DNA of 15,665 nucleotides from Chloroflexota bacterium (GTDB lineage Bacteria > Chloroflexota > Anaerolineae > Anaerolineales > Villigracilaceae): the NCBI GenBank assembly GCA_021812905.1, contig JAKAMM010000012.1:1-15665 (forward strand). Direction: 5' to 3'. This document shows, piece after piece, positions 1 through 8,734 of the stretch. Made by a program: the position numbers and the translations under genes. Below the pieces are notes generated by a model. The model did no database searches. It was not told the origin of the DNA and saw only the letters and a list, made by a program, of their open reading frames with translations. The stretch's first letter is position 1; every line of letters begins with the position of its first letter.

Positions 1-1
1 C

Positions 2-520
2 AAACTCGTAGCCACTGGGTTGGACCTGATTGCCTTCTCATCGGTTGTGTTTCTTGAAATCGAATACTCCCTCTATGTGCTTTGGCAAAGCCTCAGACGG
101 GTCTGGCGCTTGGGGCAGACAAAACCGGTCAAGGCAGTATTCTCCGTCTACAATGACACAATGGAGGCAAGAGCGCTAGCTCTCATCGGAGCAAAGATGA
201 AGGCAGCACAGTTGCTGTATGGAGACAATGTCGGTGGAGCAATCGTGCCAGAGGAGGATGGTGACATCCTGATGAAACTGGCACGCGAAGCACTGGAGTC
301 CGCCGACTTGCCCGATCTGCAATCTCTGTTTGCCGATGATGTGATTGTCTCCAATTCGCCGCTTGGATGTCCAACGGCTCCGAGTGCGCCATTGCCAGTT
401 CCTGATATTCCTAACGTGGTTTCCTGGTCCGATTGGATGACCCAAAAGGGTATAGCGGGAAGATCTGTTAGCCGGCAACGTTCCAAACAAGCAACACAAA
501 ATCAAGCATCACTATTCTAA
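2..520 (+). CDS. Snf2-type helicase, C-terminal part only
   Basis: The frame is open from the first bases of the window, so the gene begins outside it. The first in-frame residues, KLVATGLDLI, match the usual helicase motif V region of Snf2/DEAD-like proteins. They are followed by EYSLYVLWQSLRRVWRLGQT, where Q-x3-R-x2-R-x-GQ is motif VI with its arginine finger. Only the end of the second RecA-like domain and about 130 residues of tail remain, and the tail is Pro/Ser-rich and probably disordered. A TTG at position 20 lies inside the conserved motif and is not a real start. The family uses ATP to move along or remodel DNA. The role here is unknown, but such helicases are common on mobile elements. 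The small Cys-motif gene follows after 58 bases on the same strand, and both end at the terminator near 1013. Confidence 0.85.
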   Translation, partial: KLVATGLDLIAFSSVVFLEIEYSLYVLWQSLRRVWRLGQTKPVKAVFSVYNDTMEARALALIGAKMKAAQLLYGDNVGGAIVPEEDGDILMKLAREALESADLPDLQSLFADDVIVSNSPLGCPTAPSAPLPVPDIPNVVSWSDWMTQKGIAGRSVSRQRSKQATQNQASLF

Positions 521-567
521 ACCGACAGCAGCTCAAGCGTCATACTTGGGCTGCTGTATCCTTAATT

Positions 568-572
568 GGAGG
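568..572 (+). promoter_or_regulatory. Ribosome binding site for the DUF6011-like gene
   Basis: GGAGG sits 6 bases before the ATG at 579. This supports 579 as the start rather than the earlier in-frame ATG at 546, which has no comparable site. Confidence 0.7.
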
Positions 573-578
573 ATCTCA

Positions 579-1007
579 ATGGAAGGAAAACCGAAGTGCA
601 AAAAGTGTGGTCGGGTTTTGAAATCTCCTGCTAGCATTGCACGGGGGATGGGGCCGAAATGTGCTGGAGTTACCACAGCGTCCGGAAAAAATGTTCGCAC
701 CAGAATCACGCGGAGTTCTGGGATTGAATATCAAAGTGCGAGCTCAAATCAATTACGAACACCTCTTTTATCTGGTGATTTACCAACGAAACGTTTGAGT
801 AAGAGAGAGCTGTATCGACTAAGAAGGGAAGAGCGGAGACTGTCGTTTGAAACCCGCAAACCATTCCAATGCGGCATGTTGTTGTCAAAGAGAAAGCCGC
901 TGGCTTATACACCGTTGGATGATGGAAACTGGAAGGAAAATTCCAGTGGAAGAGTGATCTCGCATGAACGGTTACAACAGTATTTGAGACAATACAGCTT
1001 AATCTAA
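579..1007 (+). CDS. Small zinc-ribbon-like protein, DUF6011 type
   Basis: This is a 142-residue basic protein. The N-terminus has the pattern C-x2-CGR-x-L-x4-S-x3-RGMGPKC (Cys7, Cys10, Cys28), which is the recognisable signature of DUF6011-type proteins. The cysteines suggest a small zinc-binding knuckle. The remaining ~110 residues contain a strongly charged Arg/Glu/Lys stretch at about 85-105 and no motif I recognise. The start at 579 is chosen because of a GGAGG site 6 bases upstream. The gene follows the helicase fragment and is closed by a strong terminator a few bases after its stop, so the two are probably one transcript. Function is unknown; such short Cys-motif proteins are often seen on phage and conjugative elements. 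The family call is from the motif only. Confidence 0.75.
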   Translation: MEGKPKCKKCGRVLKSPASIARGMGPKCAGVTTASGKNVRTRITRSSGIEYQSASSNQLRTPLLSGDLPTKRLSKRELYRLRREERRLSFETRKPFQCGMLLSKRKPLAYTPLDDGNWKENSSGRVISHERLQQYLRQYSLI

Positions 1008-1012
1008 TCGAG

Positions 1013-1050
1013 AGTCCCTGATTCACTGAAAATCAGGGACTTTTTGTTTT
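1013..1050 (+). terminator. Strong intrinsic terminator
   Basis: A perfect 11-bp stem (AGTCCCTGATT at 1013-1023 with AATCAGGGACT at 1031-1041) and a 7-base loop are followed by a T-rich run, TTTTTGTTTT. It begins 6 bases after the stop of the DUF6011-like gene. There is no T-run on the minus-strand side, so it should work for the plus strand only. It separates the plus-strand genes from the convergent defence operon. Confidence 0.9.
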
Positions 1051-1230
1051 AAGCATATTGTATTTGCCAGAAGAATGAGTCTGATGCAGTAATGAAAGTG
1101 GCGTGACGAGGGTGCAGTATTTTTATGACAGTTTTATTTAAAGAAATGAGGCAAGAATTGAAAATCCGAGATTTATTTATGGAATGATAATGATTACAGA
1201 GATCCTCTCGTTCCAAGTTTCAGAGGGTTT

Positions 1231-2694
1231 CTAAAACGCCTTCCCATGCGATATATTCAATCCTGCCCGATAGAGATTAGGAACTTTGTAGACGTCGCCA
1301 TCTTGTTTCAGAAACCCGATTTCGTTCAAAACTTCGGCGGTTACGCGGGCCTGCGAAACATCGATACCGAACAGATGACAAAGCGAGCCTTCGTTATGAT
1401 CCGATTTGCCATTTTTGAAAGCCTGAACAGCTCTTTGAACATCTCTGCCATATTCAGCAAGAAGTGTATCTTCAATCCGTCGCTGGCTCAAGCGCGTCAA
1501 TGCTTTCTTTAAAGTGTCAATTTCAATCATCGTAGTTTCTGACGTATATTTGCGTGGACTGCGTTGTTCGCGGCGCAACTGTTCTTCCTGTGCAATTCGC
1601 ATTAGGTCAATGAGATTTCGAGGAGATTTAACGCCATTTCCATCGCTGATTTGAGACAGAATCCATAGCCATGTATTAGGTTGATTCTTGCCTGCTCCTA
1701 CTTTTTCAGGGAAAATCAAGCGAAATAATTCCTGATCGGTTGCATTCACAATGCCAAACATTTGTATAAATTCATGGCTGTTCCGAATACGTCGAGCAAG
1801 TAACGCAAGCAAGTCATCGTCATCCCAAACGATCTCAAACTTTCGGGCGTTGATGTGCGTTAGATTTACAAATCCATCCCCGATAATTCTTCTAAATAAA
1901 TCCTTGCGAATAAATAACTTTATCCTTATATTTTCAAAGTGCATTAAATCCAAATAGGATCGAAGCAAGGCTCTAAGTGCAGGCTTCTCCATATCTGGCA
2001 GACCAGCAAAGGCTTCGTCCAATGTATCCATAACCACCCAGGCTATCTTTTTTTGTTCCTTGAGAGCTTTATCTAATAACGAGAAGATCTGGCCATGCGA
2101 AATATCTTCGGGATTAATTGTGTCAACAGTAGCCTGCTCTTGATAAAACTCAATACTTGGTTTAAATCCGGTAGGACTGGCAGGGTCAGGCGACAATTCC
2201 ACTTTGGGTCTTAGCCGCCGCACCCAATTTAGTGCATTTGAAAATAATGAAGTTGCATCATTTCCTTCACTACGCAATTCAAGTTTTGTAAGAAGTGCAT
2301 CCAATTTTTGCGATGAACCCGAACGATTATCTTTTGAAGAATTGAGAAGCCAATTTCCGGCCAATGACATGATATACATTTTCCAAATCGTAATATATTG
2401 CGCCTCATTCAACAATTGTTCATTCTCAAATCTACGGAAAAGTGGTTCACCGCCTGGATTAAAGCCCGTCACAATTTCTATTCCTGCCAGGGCAGTTTCG
2501 TCGCCAGCATTTAGTCTAACATGTTGAAATATGGCTGTTTTTCCGGTACCTTTGTCTCCCGCAATCAAATCAGCTTTATCATTGATAAAGGCAAGATACG
2601 AATCGGTAATCAGGAAATAGTTTTGCAACCCTTTATCGGATTCTGCGACTGAATACCCAAAATCAAGCTTCTGTAATGCTTCACGAATGTTCAT
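1231..2694 (-). CDS. P-loop ATPase, Sll1717-like
   Basis: This is a 487-residue protein. Walker A is GDKGTGKT (residues 46-53). A good Walker B lies at about 217-229 (IAWVVMDTLDEAF), with Asp223 and Glu227 as the expected metal and catalytic residues. The phrase ADLIAGDKGTGKTAIF and the overall order resemble the Sll1717/KAP-like group of P-loop ATPases, often found in defence neighbourhoods. The last ~80 residues look like a winged-helix domain (leucine-rich helix, then AEVLNEIGFLKQDGDVYKV). No transmembrane segment is seen. It starts 27 bases after the hsdR stop and is the last gene of the operon, so it is probably co-transcribed with hsdR. It is not part of a standard type I enzyme. A sensing or regulatory role for the locus is inference. 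Confidence 0.85.
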   Translation of the reverse strand: MNIREALQKLDFGYSVAESDKGLQNYFLITDSYLAFINDKADLIAGDKGTGKTAIFQHVRLNAGDETALAGIEIVTGFNPGGEPLFRRFENEQLLNEAQYITIWKMYIMSLAGNWLLNSSKDNRSGSSQKLDALLTKLELRSEGNDATSLFSNALNWVRRLRPKVELSPDPASPTGFKPSIEFYQEQATVDTINPEDISHGQIFSLLDKALKEQKKIAWVVMDTLDEAFAGLPDMEKPALRALLRSYLDLMHFENIRIKLFIRKDLFRRIIGDGFVNLTHINARKFEIVWDDDDLLALLARRIRNSHEFIQMFGIVNATDQELFRLIFPEKVGAGKNQPNTWLWILSQISDGNGVKSPRNLIDLMRIAQEEQLRREQRSPRKYTSETTMIEIDTLKKALTRLSQRRIEDTLLAEYGRDVQRAVQAFKNGKSDHNEGSLCHLFGIDVSQARVTAEVLNEIGFLKQDGDVYKVPNLYRAGLNISHGKAF

Positions 2695-2721
2695 CTTTCC
2701 CAGCCTTTCGATAAATTGATA

Positions 2722-5700
2722 TTACCCTGCCCAATCTTTGGCAATGACTTCGGCTTGTTCCAGAACCGTCTGCGTTGCTTTCTCCTGTTTATCGGGTGGA
2801 TAGCCGTATTTTCGCAAAATTCTTCTCACCATGACGCGCAATTTGGCACGGACATTTTCCTTCATGGTCCAATCAATCGTAGCATTCTCGTGCACCGATT
2901 TGACCAACTCGCGCGCAATGCCTTTGAGGGTGTCGTCACCCAGCACTTTGACTGCACTATCGTTGACTTCAAGAGCATCATAAAAAGCCAGCTCGTCTTC
3001 GGTCAATTTGAGTTCTTCGCCTCGTTTGTTTGCTTCGCGCATGTTTTTGGCGAGGTCGATCAGTTCTGAAATGACCTGTGCAACTTCAATGGCGCGGTTT
3101 TGATAGGAACGAATAGTTCTTTCAAGCATTTCAGCAAAGGAACGCGACATCACGATATTCTTACGCGAGCGCAATTTGATTTCATCATTGAGTAGCTTGC
3201 GTAATAACTCGATTGCCACGTTGCGTTGCGGCATGTCCCGCATTTCTGCAAGGAATTCATCCGAGAGAATGGATACATCCGGTTTCTTGAGACCTGCCGT
3301 TTTAAAAATGTCAATGACTTCATCGGATGCCACTACGCGCGAGATGATCTGGCGGATGGCTTGCTCGACACCTTCTGCCTGAAGTTCCTGTTCGGGAGAC
3401 GACTTGATAATGCGGGCGCGCACCGCTTGGAAGAAGCCAACATCGTCGCGGATAGCTAAAGCCTTTTCATTTGGAACGGCTAGAGCAAAAGCTTGTGAAA
3501 GTCTGGTAACCGTTTGGGTATAGCGTTGCTTGCCGTTTTCCAAGCCAAGGATATGATCCTGCGCCCAATTAAGCAGACTAAGCTGTTCATCACCCTTGCC
3601 GTTCTTCCACTTGGAATAATCAAAGCCGTGAAATAAATCTTTGCAAACTTCGTATTCGCGCAGGGTGAGCCTAACCGCCTCTTCTTGATCGATAGCAGTT
3701 TTACCCTTGCCGCCGCTCTCGGTATAAGTGGCTAGTGCCTGTTGAAGATAATATGCCAGGCCGAGATAATCCACGATCAGACCGCCGGGCTTATCGCCAT
3801 ATACACGATTGACACGCGCTATGGCTTGCATCAGTCCGTGACCCTTCATGGGCTTGTCAATGTACATCGTATGAAGTGACGGCACATCGAAACCAGTCAG
3901 CCACATGTCACGGACAATAGCAACTTTGAACGGATCCTTCGGGTTCTTGAAGCGTTTGGCGAGATCTTCACGCCGCGCTTTATTGCGGATGTGACCCTGC
4001 CATTCGAGAGGATCGCTGGCGCTGCCAGTCATCACGATCTTGATCACACCTTGCCTGTCATCATCCGAGTGCCATTCGGGGCGCAGTTTGATAATGGCGT
4101 TGTATAAGTCCACACAGATACGCCGGGACATGCACACAATCATCGCTTTGCCTTCAATGACTTCAAGACGCAGGTCGAAATGCTTTAACAGATCACGAGC
4201 GATCAAATCAACGCGTTCGTCTGTTCCAACAATGGCTTCGAGCGCGGCCCATTTGCTCTTGAGTTTTTCTTTTTCTGCTGTCTCTTCACCTTCGGTTAGT
4301 TCTTCAAACTCGGGGTCGATCTTCGGTCTTTCGGATTCCTTCAATTCCAGTTTGGCAAGGCGACCTTCGTAATAGATCGGGACCGTCGAGCCATCTGCCA
4401 CAGCCTGTTGAATATCATAGATACTCAGGTAATCACCAAAGACGGCGCGCGTGCTGGCGTCTTTGAGTTCAATGGGTGTGCCTGTAAAGCCGATGAAGGA
4501 AGCATTCGGCAAAGCATCGTGCATGGCGCTGGCATAGCCATCAATAAAGTCGTATTGACTGCGATGGGCTTCATCTGCAATCACAAATATGTTGCGCCGA
4601 TTAGATAATGCTTCACCGCCGGAAACAAACTTTTGAATGGTGGTAAAGATAATGCCGCCCGAAGCGGACTTGCGAAGCAGGCCTGCCAAATCATCGCGGC
4701 TCTCGGCCTGGACCGGGGATTGGCGCAATAAATCCTTACAGCGCGAGAACGTGCCAAAGAGTTGATCGTCCAGATCGTTGCGGTCGGTGATGACAACAAT
4801 GGTGGGGTTTTCCATGGCAGGATGCAGAACCATGCGTCCCGCATAAAAGGCCATCGTCAGACTCTTGCCGGAACCCTGTGTATGCCAGACAACGCCGATT
4901 CGACGGTCGCCCGGTTTGGCGTCGCGGGGTTGATGCGTGGAGTAATGTCCGCCTGATTCGGCCACCTTGCCGCTCTTTTCCATGGAAGCACGCAGGGTTT
5001 CCTCAATCGCCATGTTGACCGCGTGGAATTGGTGATAACCGGCCATCTTCTTGATGGGCTGACCAACGCCATCGTCTTCAAAGACAATGAAGTAACGCAC
5101 GAGATCAAGGAAACGGCGTTTCTCGAAGACACCGCGCAGGAGCACTTCCAACTCGATAGCGTGAGGATCGGCCAGCGCGTTGCCCGCGATGGTCTTCCAG
5201 GGCATGAAGCGTTCCTTATCAGCGGTTAGCGAGCCGATGCGGGCGTGTGTGCCATCTGAAATGATTAGGGCCTCGTTGTATACAAACAGTGGCGTGATTT
5301 CGTTCTTATAAGTTTGGAGTTGCTTGAACGCGGACCAGATGGTAGCTTTTTCATCGGCGGCATTCTTGAGTTCGATGACCGCCAGCGGCAGACCGTTGAC
5401 AAAGATAACCACATCAGGGCGACGGTTGATATGGTTTTCCACCACCGTAAATTGATTGACCACGAGCCAATCGTTGTTATCGGGATTTTCAAAGTCAATC
5501 AGCCAGACCTTATCGCCTTTGATGCGTCCGTCTGAGCGATGCTCGACTTCGATGCCATCGGCAAGCATTTTATGAAACGCGCGGTTGTTACCCACCAAAG
5601 AGACGGATGACGGACGGGTGACTTTGCGATAGGCATCTTCCAACGCTTCAGGCGGGACCTTGGGGTTGATTCGTTTGAGCGCATCTTTCAATCGCCTCGA

Positions 5701-5841
5701 TAGAATCACTTCACCGTAATTCTCGCGTTCGGCGGCGGGTTCATCTGGCGCAATGTCATTGCCAAAGACTAGGGTATAGCCCAGGTCATTGAGCCATTCG
5801 AGCGCGGTTTCTTCGATGGTTGATTCGGCGAAGTGGGTCAT
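2722..5841 (-). CDS. hsdR: Type I restriction enzyme, endonuclease/translocase subunit HsdR
   Basis: A 1039-residue HsdR of normal length that appears intact. It forms the restriction complex with HsdM and HsdS, translocates DNA using ATP and cuts unmodified DNA. The N-terminal nuclease domain has Asp143 and Glu157-Leu-Lys159 ([10 protein letters not shown] then AVIELKN), with QLQTYK at 174-179, the expected PD-(D/E)XK pattern. The helicase core follows: motif I HTQGSGKS (320-327), DEAH at 423-426, TGTP at 453-456, and motif [10 protein letters not shown] (672-679). The C-terminal ~250 residues match the helical DUF3387-like region of this subunit. The start [17 protein letters not shown] matches the usual N-terminus. 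No strong Shine-Dalgarno site is visible. Unusually, hsdR is separated from hsdS by about 3.4 kb holding four other genes and a gene remnant. Confidence 0.97.
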   Translation of the reverse strand: MTHFAESTIEETALEWLNDLGYTLVFGNDIAPDEPAAERENYGEVILSRRLKDALKRINPKVPPEALEDAYRKVTRPSSVSLVGNNRAFHKMLADGIEVEHRSDGRIKGDKVWLIDFENPDNNDWLVVNQFTVVENHINRRPDVVIFVNGLPLAVIELKNAADEKATIWSAFKQLQTYKNEITPLFVYNEALIISDGTHARIGSLTADKERFMPWKTIAGNALADPHAIELEVLLRGVFEKRRFLDLVRYFIVFEDDGVGQPIKKMAGYHQFHAVNMAIEETLRASMEKSGKVAESGGHYSTHQPRDAKPGDRRIGVVWHTQGSGKSLTMAFYAGRMVLHPAMENPTIVVITDRNDLDDQLFGTFSRCKDLLRQSPVQAESRDDLAGLLRKSASGGIIFTTIQKFVSGGEALSNRRNIFVIADEAHRSQYDFIDGYASAMHDALPNASFIGFTGTPIELKDASTRAVFGDYLSIYDIQQAVADGSTVPIYYEGRLAKLELKESERPKIDPEFEELTEGEETAEKEKLKSKWAALEAIVGTDERVDLIARDLLKHFDLRLEVIEGKAMIVCMSRRICVDLYNAIIKLRPEWHSDDDRQGVIKIVMTGSASDPLEWQGHIRNKARREDLAKRFKNPKDPFKVAIVRDMWLTGFDVPSLHTMYIDKPMKGHGLMQAIARVNRVYGDKPGGLIVDYLGLAYYLQQALATYTESGGKGKTAIDQEEAVRLTLREYEVCKDLFHGFDYSKWKNGKGDEQLSLLNWAQDHILGLENGKQRYTQTVTRLSQAFALAVPNEKALAIRDDVGFFQAVRARIIKSSPEQELQAEGVEQAIRQIISRVVASDEVIDIFKTAGLKKPDVSILSDEFLAEMRDMPQRNVAIELLRKLLNDEIKLRSRKNIVMSRSFAEMLERTIRSYQNRAIEVAQVISELIDLAKNMREANKRGEELKLTEDELAFYDALEVNDSAVKVLGDDTLKGIARELVKSVHENATIDWTMKENVRAKLRVMVRRILRKYGYPPDKQEKATQTVLEQAEVIAKDWAG

Positions 5842-5890
5842 ATAAATTTGAGTAGGGTCAGAAGACTATGAAATTAATAAACAAGATTTT

Positions 5891-6964
5891 CTATTTCGAG
5901 TTCATTGGGGGTATTTTAGGCAACAAGTTATCAAATAGAATCTTTGCTTCCGAATAAAAACGACTTAGGAGTTTCACCTTCTCTACTTGTGGAAGCGGCG
6001 TACTTTCGATTTTTTCATCCAAGCCAGTCCTTCTCCAGTGGTCTTCTAAGGCAATTTCGAATACTTTAGGTCTTCCCTTGAATTCTGCACGCACCTCCAT
6101 TAAGAAGGGGTTTTTTCTGTGCTCATATTCATAATTCATGGCGGTGAATCTATAACCACCTTCTTCACATTGTTTTACAAAAGAATTGCTGCGCAGATCG
6201 CTTCCTTCAAGTATTGCCTGCGATATGCCAGTTAAAACTGAAGACTGTTCAATTACTTGTTCATCTTCATCCTCAGTTTCTGTGCTTTCTCTTTTTAAGG
6301 CAATTCGTTTTACTTGCAGGAATCTCCATTCTTTAGAAACACCTTTATCTCTTAACTCGTCAAAAAATATAACGGTTTGTTTCGTAGTAAGTTGATCTTG
6401 ATCAATCGTCACTACGCCAGATTCTCTCGGCAACCTTTTTGTAAGCCATTTTTGCATAACTTTAGTGTCATTGGAACGCTCACCATCTACTATGACTTCC
6501 CAATCTCGATCACCCATTTTCTTGATATAAAAATCAAAATCCCTAGGCGTGCCTTGCAGAAAAAGTTGTTTTCCGGGCTGGTTTTGTTGATAATGCACTG
6601 ACCCTTTATAGCCTTCTGTATCATTACCCGTTATCACGCCCAATTTCATTTTGAGATTTTCGTCAACAACTTCATTTACATATTTATTAAGTTCATACAC
6701 AAGATCGTACTTTTCATCGTCTGACTGCACCCAAAAGCCTGACAGGGTTGTTTTCTCATGTACGCCCAGAGCAACGCTTCTAATTAATTCTAAATCATCG
6801 TGTTCATAGAAGATTCCTGACAAGAAGTCGGATTGTTCTTCTAAGTTTGCATTGGTAATATAAATTCCTCTTTGGCTAGAAAATTTTTTTAAAAACGTAC
6901 TGTTGCAAAATTCATGCAAAGCTTCTGCTAGTTCTTGTTGGTGGGGGTAGTTTATATTTTCCAT
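5891..6964 (-). CDS. Uncharacterised protein of the inserted cassette (357 aa)
   Basis: I do not recognise this protein. It has 357 residues, looks soluble, and has no signal peptide or membrane segment. The middle is beta-rich (FDFYIKKMGDRDWEVIVDGE), a very acidic linker (ESTETEDEDEQVIEQ) lies at about 228-242, and the C-terminus is helical and leucine-rich. The early segment could be a binding domain but carries no catalytic motif I can name. The ATG at 6964 has AGAGG five bases upstream, supporting this start. It lies 17 bases after the nuclease-like gene and 49 bases before hsdR, so it is almost certainly co-expressed with both. Base composition is AT-rich compared with hsdR and hsdM, like its two upstream neighbours, which suggests that these three genes travelled together. 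A partner or specificity role for the nuclease is inference. Confidence 0.85.
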   Translation of the reverse strand: MENINYPHQQELAEALHEFCNSTFLKKFSSQRGIYITNANLEEQSDFLSGIFYEHDDLELIRSVALGVHEKTTLSGFWVQSDDEKYDLVYELNKYVNEVVDENLKMKLGVITGNDTEGYKGSVHYQQNQPGKQLFLQGTPRDFDFYIKKMGDRDWEVIVDGERSNDTKVMQKWLTKRLPRESGVVTIDQDQLTTKQTVIFFDELRDKGVSKEWRFLQVKRIALKRESTETEDEDEQVIEQSSVLTGISQAILEGSDLRSNSFVKQCEEGGYRFTAMNYEYEHRKNPFLMEVRAEFKGRPKVFEIALEDHWRRTGLDEKIESTPLPQVEKVKLLSRFYSEAKILFDNLLPKIPPMNSK

Positions 6965-6981
6965 GACAACCTCTTCTTGTT

Positions 6982-7920
6982 CTAGTGGGTATCAATCATC
7001 CAAGTAGGCAGATCGGCTAATTGTTCCATCGACCTCAAAGCAACTTCTGGATAGCCCTCTTCTGCAAACAATTTCTCTACATCAGGTTTAATTTTCCTGA
7101 ATTCCACATCTCTATTGTATTGGTAAATAAATAGTTCATTACTTCGATTGATTACATTCATGGTTAAAAGACCATCTCGTAAACTAGCGTAACTCTCGGT
7201 ATTGTTTTTTCCAAAATAAAATACAATGTCTGTTGTTTTATGTGAATCCTTAGATGTTTGCTCGGAGCGCGCTATCACGAACTTAGAATACATATACTCC
7301 AAATTCAAGGCCGACAATTGCTGCACTGGTTTTTTGAAATTAGACGGATAAATAAATTGTATATTGCTTGAACCATCTTTGGAATAGTGTTTCTCCCAGT
7401 CTTGGATAGCATTTACCGTAGAGCACAATCTCAAAATATCATCATTAGCCATAACAAACAGTCTATTTGACCCTCTCGAAGATCTAGAACGTGGCACACT
7501 AACAGACGCCATTGCGTCCAATAGTTTTGGCTTAAAGTTATCAAACTTTTTTATGTCGTTAAACCACATAACGAGGAGACCATTTCTTGCTTTTGTGTTA
7601 GACATGGCAGGATAATCTTTATAAAAGTCAGCCGATTTTCTGAGTGAATCTATTTTTTCATCAAGTATGGTGACCCAGTCTTTAATCTTTGACGAACTAA
7701 ATGAAGTTGTAGCATAATTTTTGGCTTCCACAAATATGCCTTCTCTAATCACTCTTGCCCCATCTTCATACTTAAATAATGCGTCAATGCCATGTTTGAG
7801 CCCGTCGCTTCCCACAATGTCAATATTGCTATCCGCTACCTTTTCCCAGCCAAGTTTTCTCAACAACTCAGCAGCGTGTTCTGTCCATTGATCTCCATTG
7901 ATACCTTGATCTTCAGCCAT
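6982..7920 (-). CDS. PD-(D/E)XK nuclease-like protein of the inserted cassette
   Basis: This is a 312-residue protein when started at the ATG at 7920; a TTG at 7941 would add seven residues. The N-terminal domain has a helix (WTEHAAELLRKLGWEKV), then a strand ending in HGIDALF with Asp46, then EGIFVEAKNYA with Glu65-Ala-Lys67. Asp with Glu-x-Lys at this spacing is the active-site pattern of the PD-(D/E)XK nuclease fold. The later part has a strand GLLVMWF and a basic patch VPRSRSSRGSNRL near 145-157, but no further motif I recognise. The ATG overlaps the end of the upstream gene by 8 bases (ATGGCTGA), so translation is probably coupled. It resembles stand-alone nucleases of phage-defence operons, but I cannot assign a named system. 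DNA cleavage is inferred from the motif alone. Confidence 0.8.
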   Translation of the reverse strand: MAEDQGINGDQWTEHAAELLRKLGWEKVADSNIDIVGSDGLKHGIDALFKYEDGARVIREGIFVEAKNYATTSFSSSKIKDWVTILDEKIDSLRKSADFYKDYPAMSNTKARNGLLVMWFNDIKKFDNFKPKLLDAMASVSVPRSRSSRGSNRLFVMANDDILRLCSTVNAIQDWEKHYSKDGSSNIQFIYPSNFKKPVQQLSALNLEYMYSKFVIARSEQTSKDSHKTTDIVFYFGKNNTESYASLRDGLLTMNVINRSNELFIYQYNRDVEFRKIKPDVEKLFAEEGYPEVALRSMEQLADLPTWMIDTH

Positions 7921-8620
7921 TTTCTTTTTCCGTCCTTTCAAATAGTTTTGTTTTCAAAAAGATCCATATTTCGGGTAATTCTTCCTCTTCGCCTTTTATG
8001 GTGACACTTCCAGCGTTGGTAATGGTTATTTTTCCTTCACCAAAAAGTGGATCTCGCAGGCTAAAGTTGATTTTCACCACATCGGATTTATACAATTTCA
8101 AAATCTGTAAGGCTTCTTTAGGATTTTCAATTTGCATGTCATAGCGACCAATCACGCCTTCTTTATGCAAAAAATTATTAATAACAAGTCTTTCGACTCT
8201 CATGCTGGTTTTAGGGCTTAACGCTGAAACAACATTAAACAGAGGCCTATTGAACGGTTCGGTTTTTATGTGATTCTGAATAAACGGATAAATTGCAGAC
8301 ATTATTTTCTGAATATTTTTACTAGAACCAGTCACTTCTAATAAATCAAAATAGAAATCCAATTTGAAATCGATTGTTGAAAAAAGAAATATCTCTCGGT
8401 CTATCATTTTTTCAGTTTCTGGCTCGAATTGCAAAATAAAAGTCGGCGTTTTTTTTACCAATGTAGCGTTTATATATTTGATACCGCCTGACACTTCTCT
8501 AAATCCATATCCTTCAAAGTCGTTATAAGGTGTCGAATCTAATTGCTTTTGTAATTTTGAGCGATTGATCTTGGAAAGCCCTATTAAGTTAACAAGCTGA
8601 AGTGTTTGGCTAGTTTCCAT
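7913..8620 (-). CDS. Uncharacterised protein of the inserted cassette (235 aa)
   Basis: I do not recognise this protein. The start is placed at the ATG at 8620 (METSQTLQLV), because AGAGGA lies 8 bases upstream. An earlier ATG at 8638 has poor spacing to any site. The protein is 235 residues and looks soluble: a helical N-terminus (LVNLIGLSKINRSKLQKQL) is followed by alternating strands (INATLVKKTPTFILQFEP; TIDFKLDFYFDLLEV) and a beta-rich C-terminus with ITITNAGSVTIKGEEEELP. No catalytic residues stand out, which would fit a binding or scaffold protein. It is the first of three AT-rich genes, overlaps the nuclease gene by 8 bases, and its start lies inside the end of the hsdS-tail remnant. 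It is probably functionally tied to the nuclease. Confidence 0.8.
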   Translation of the reverse strand: METSQTLQLVNLIGLSKINRSKLQKQLDSTPYNDFEGYGFREVSGGIKYINATLVKKTPTFILQFEPETEKMIDREIFLFSTIDFKLDFYFDLLEVTGSSKNIQKIMSAIYPFIQNHIKTEPFNRPLFNVVSALSPKTSMRVERLVINNFLHKEGVIGRYDMQIENPKEALQILKLYKSDVVKINFSLRDPLFGEGKITITNAGSVTIKGEEEELPEIWIFLKTKLFERTEKENG

Positions 8621-8628
8621 TTTTAATA

Positions 8629-8634
8629 TCCTCT
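8629..8634 (-). promoter_or_regulatory. Ribosome binding site deciding the start at 8620
   Basis: AGAGGA lies 8 bases before the ATG at 8620 on the minus strand, inside the hsdS-tail remnant. It favours 8620 over the in-frame ATG at 8638, for which any purine run is almost touching the start codon. Confidence 0.55.
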
Positions 8635-8641
8635 CCATCCC

Positions 8642-8704
8642 TCACGCAGACTTCCCCTCTCATCACCCTCGGCATAGACAGCCCATCCCACAGACTCGCC
8701 AGCG
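8642..8704 (-). repeat. Diverged direct repeat, copy 2 (hsdS tail)
   Basis: This 63-base segment repeats 9252-9311 in the same orientation. The blocks tcacgc-gactt, ctcatca, ctcggca and cagactcgccagcg are shared or nearly so, with one 3-base insertion. The two copies flank the phosphatase gene. Confidence 0.75.
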
Positions 8705-8734
8705 CGATTGGTTCGATAAATAATTGCGTAAGTA

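Noticed and set aside
1051..1230. Search for an attachment site or terminator at the end of the defence operon
   Set aside because: Only a weak CCTCT/AGAGG pairing without a T-run was seen, and no repeat shared with the 11.9-12.4 kb junction was found by eye.
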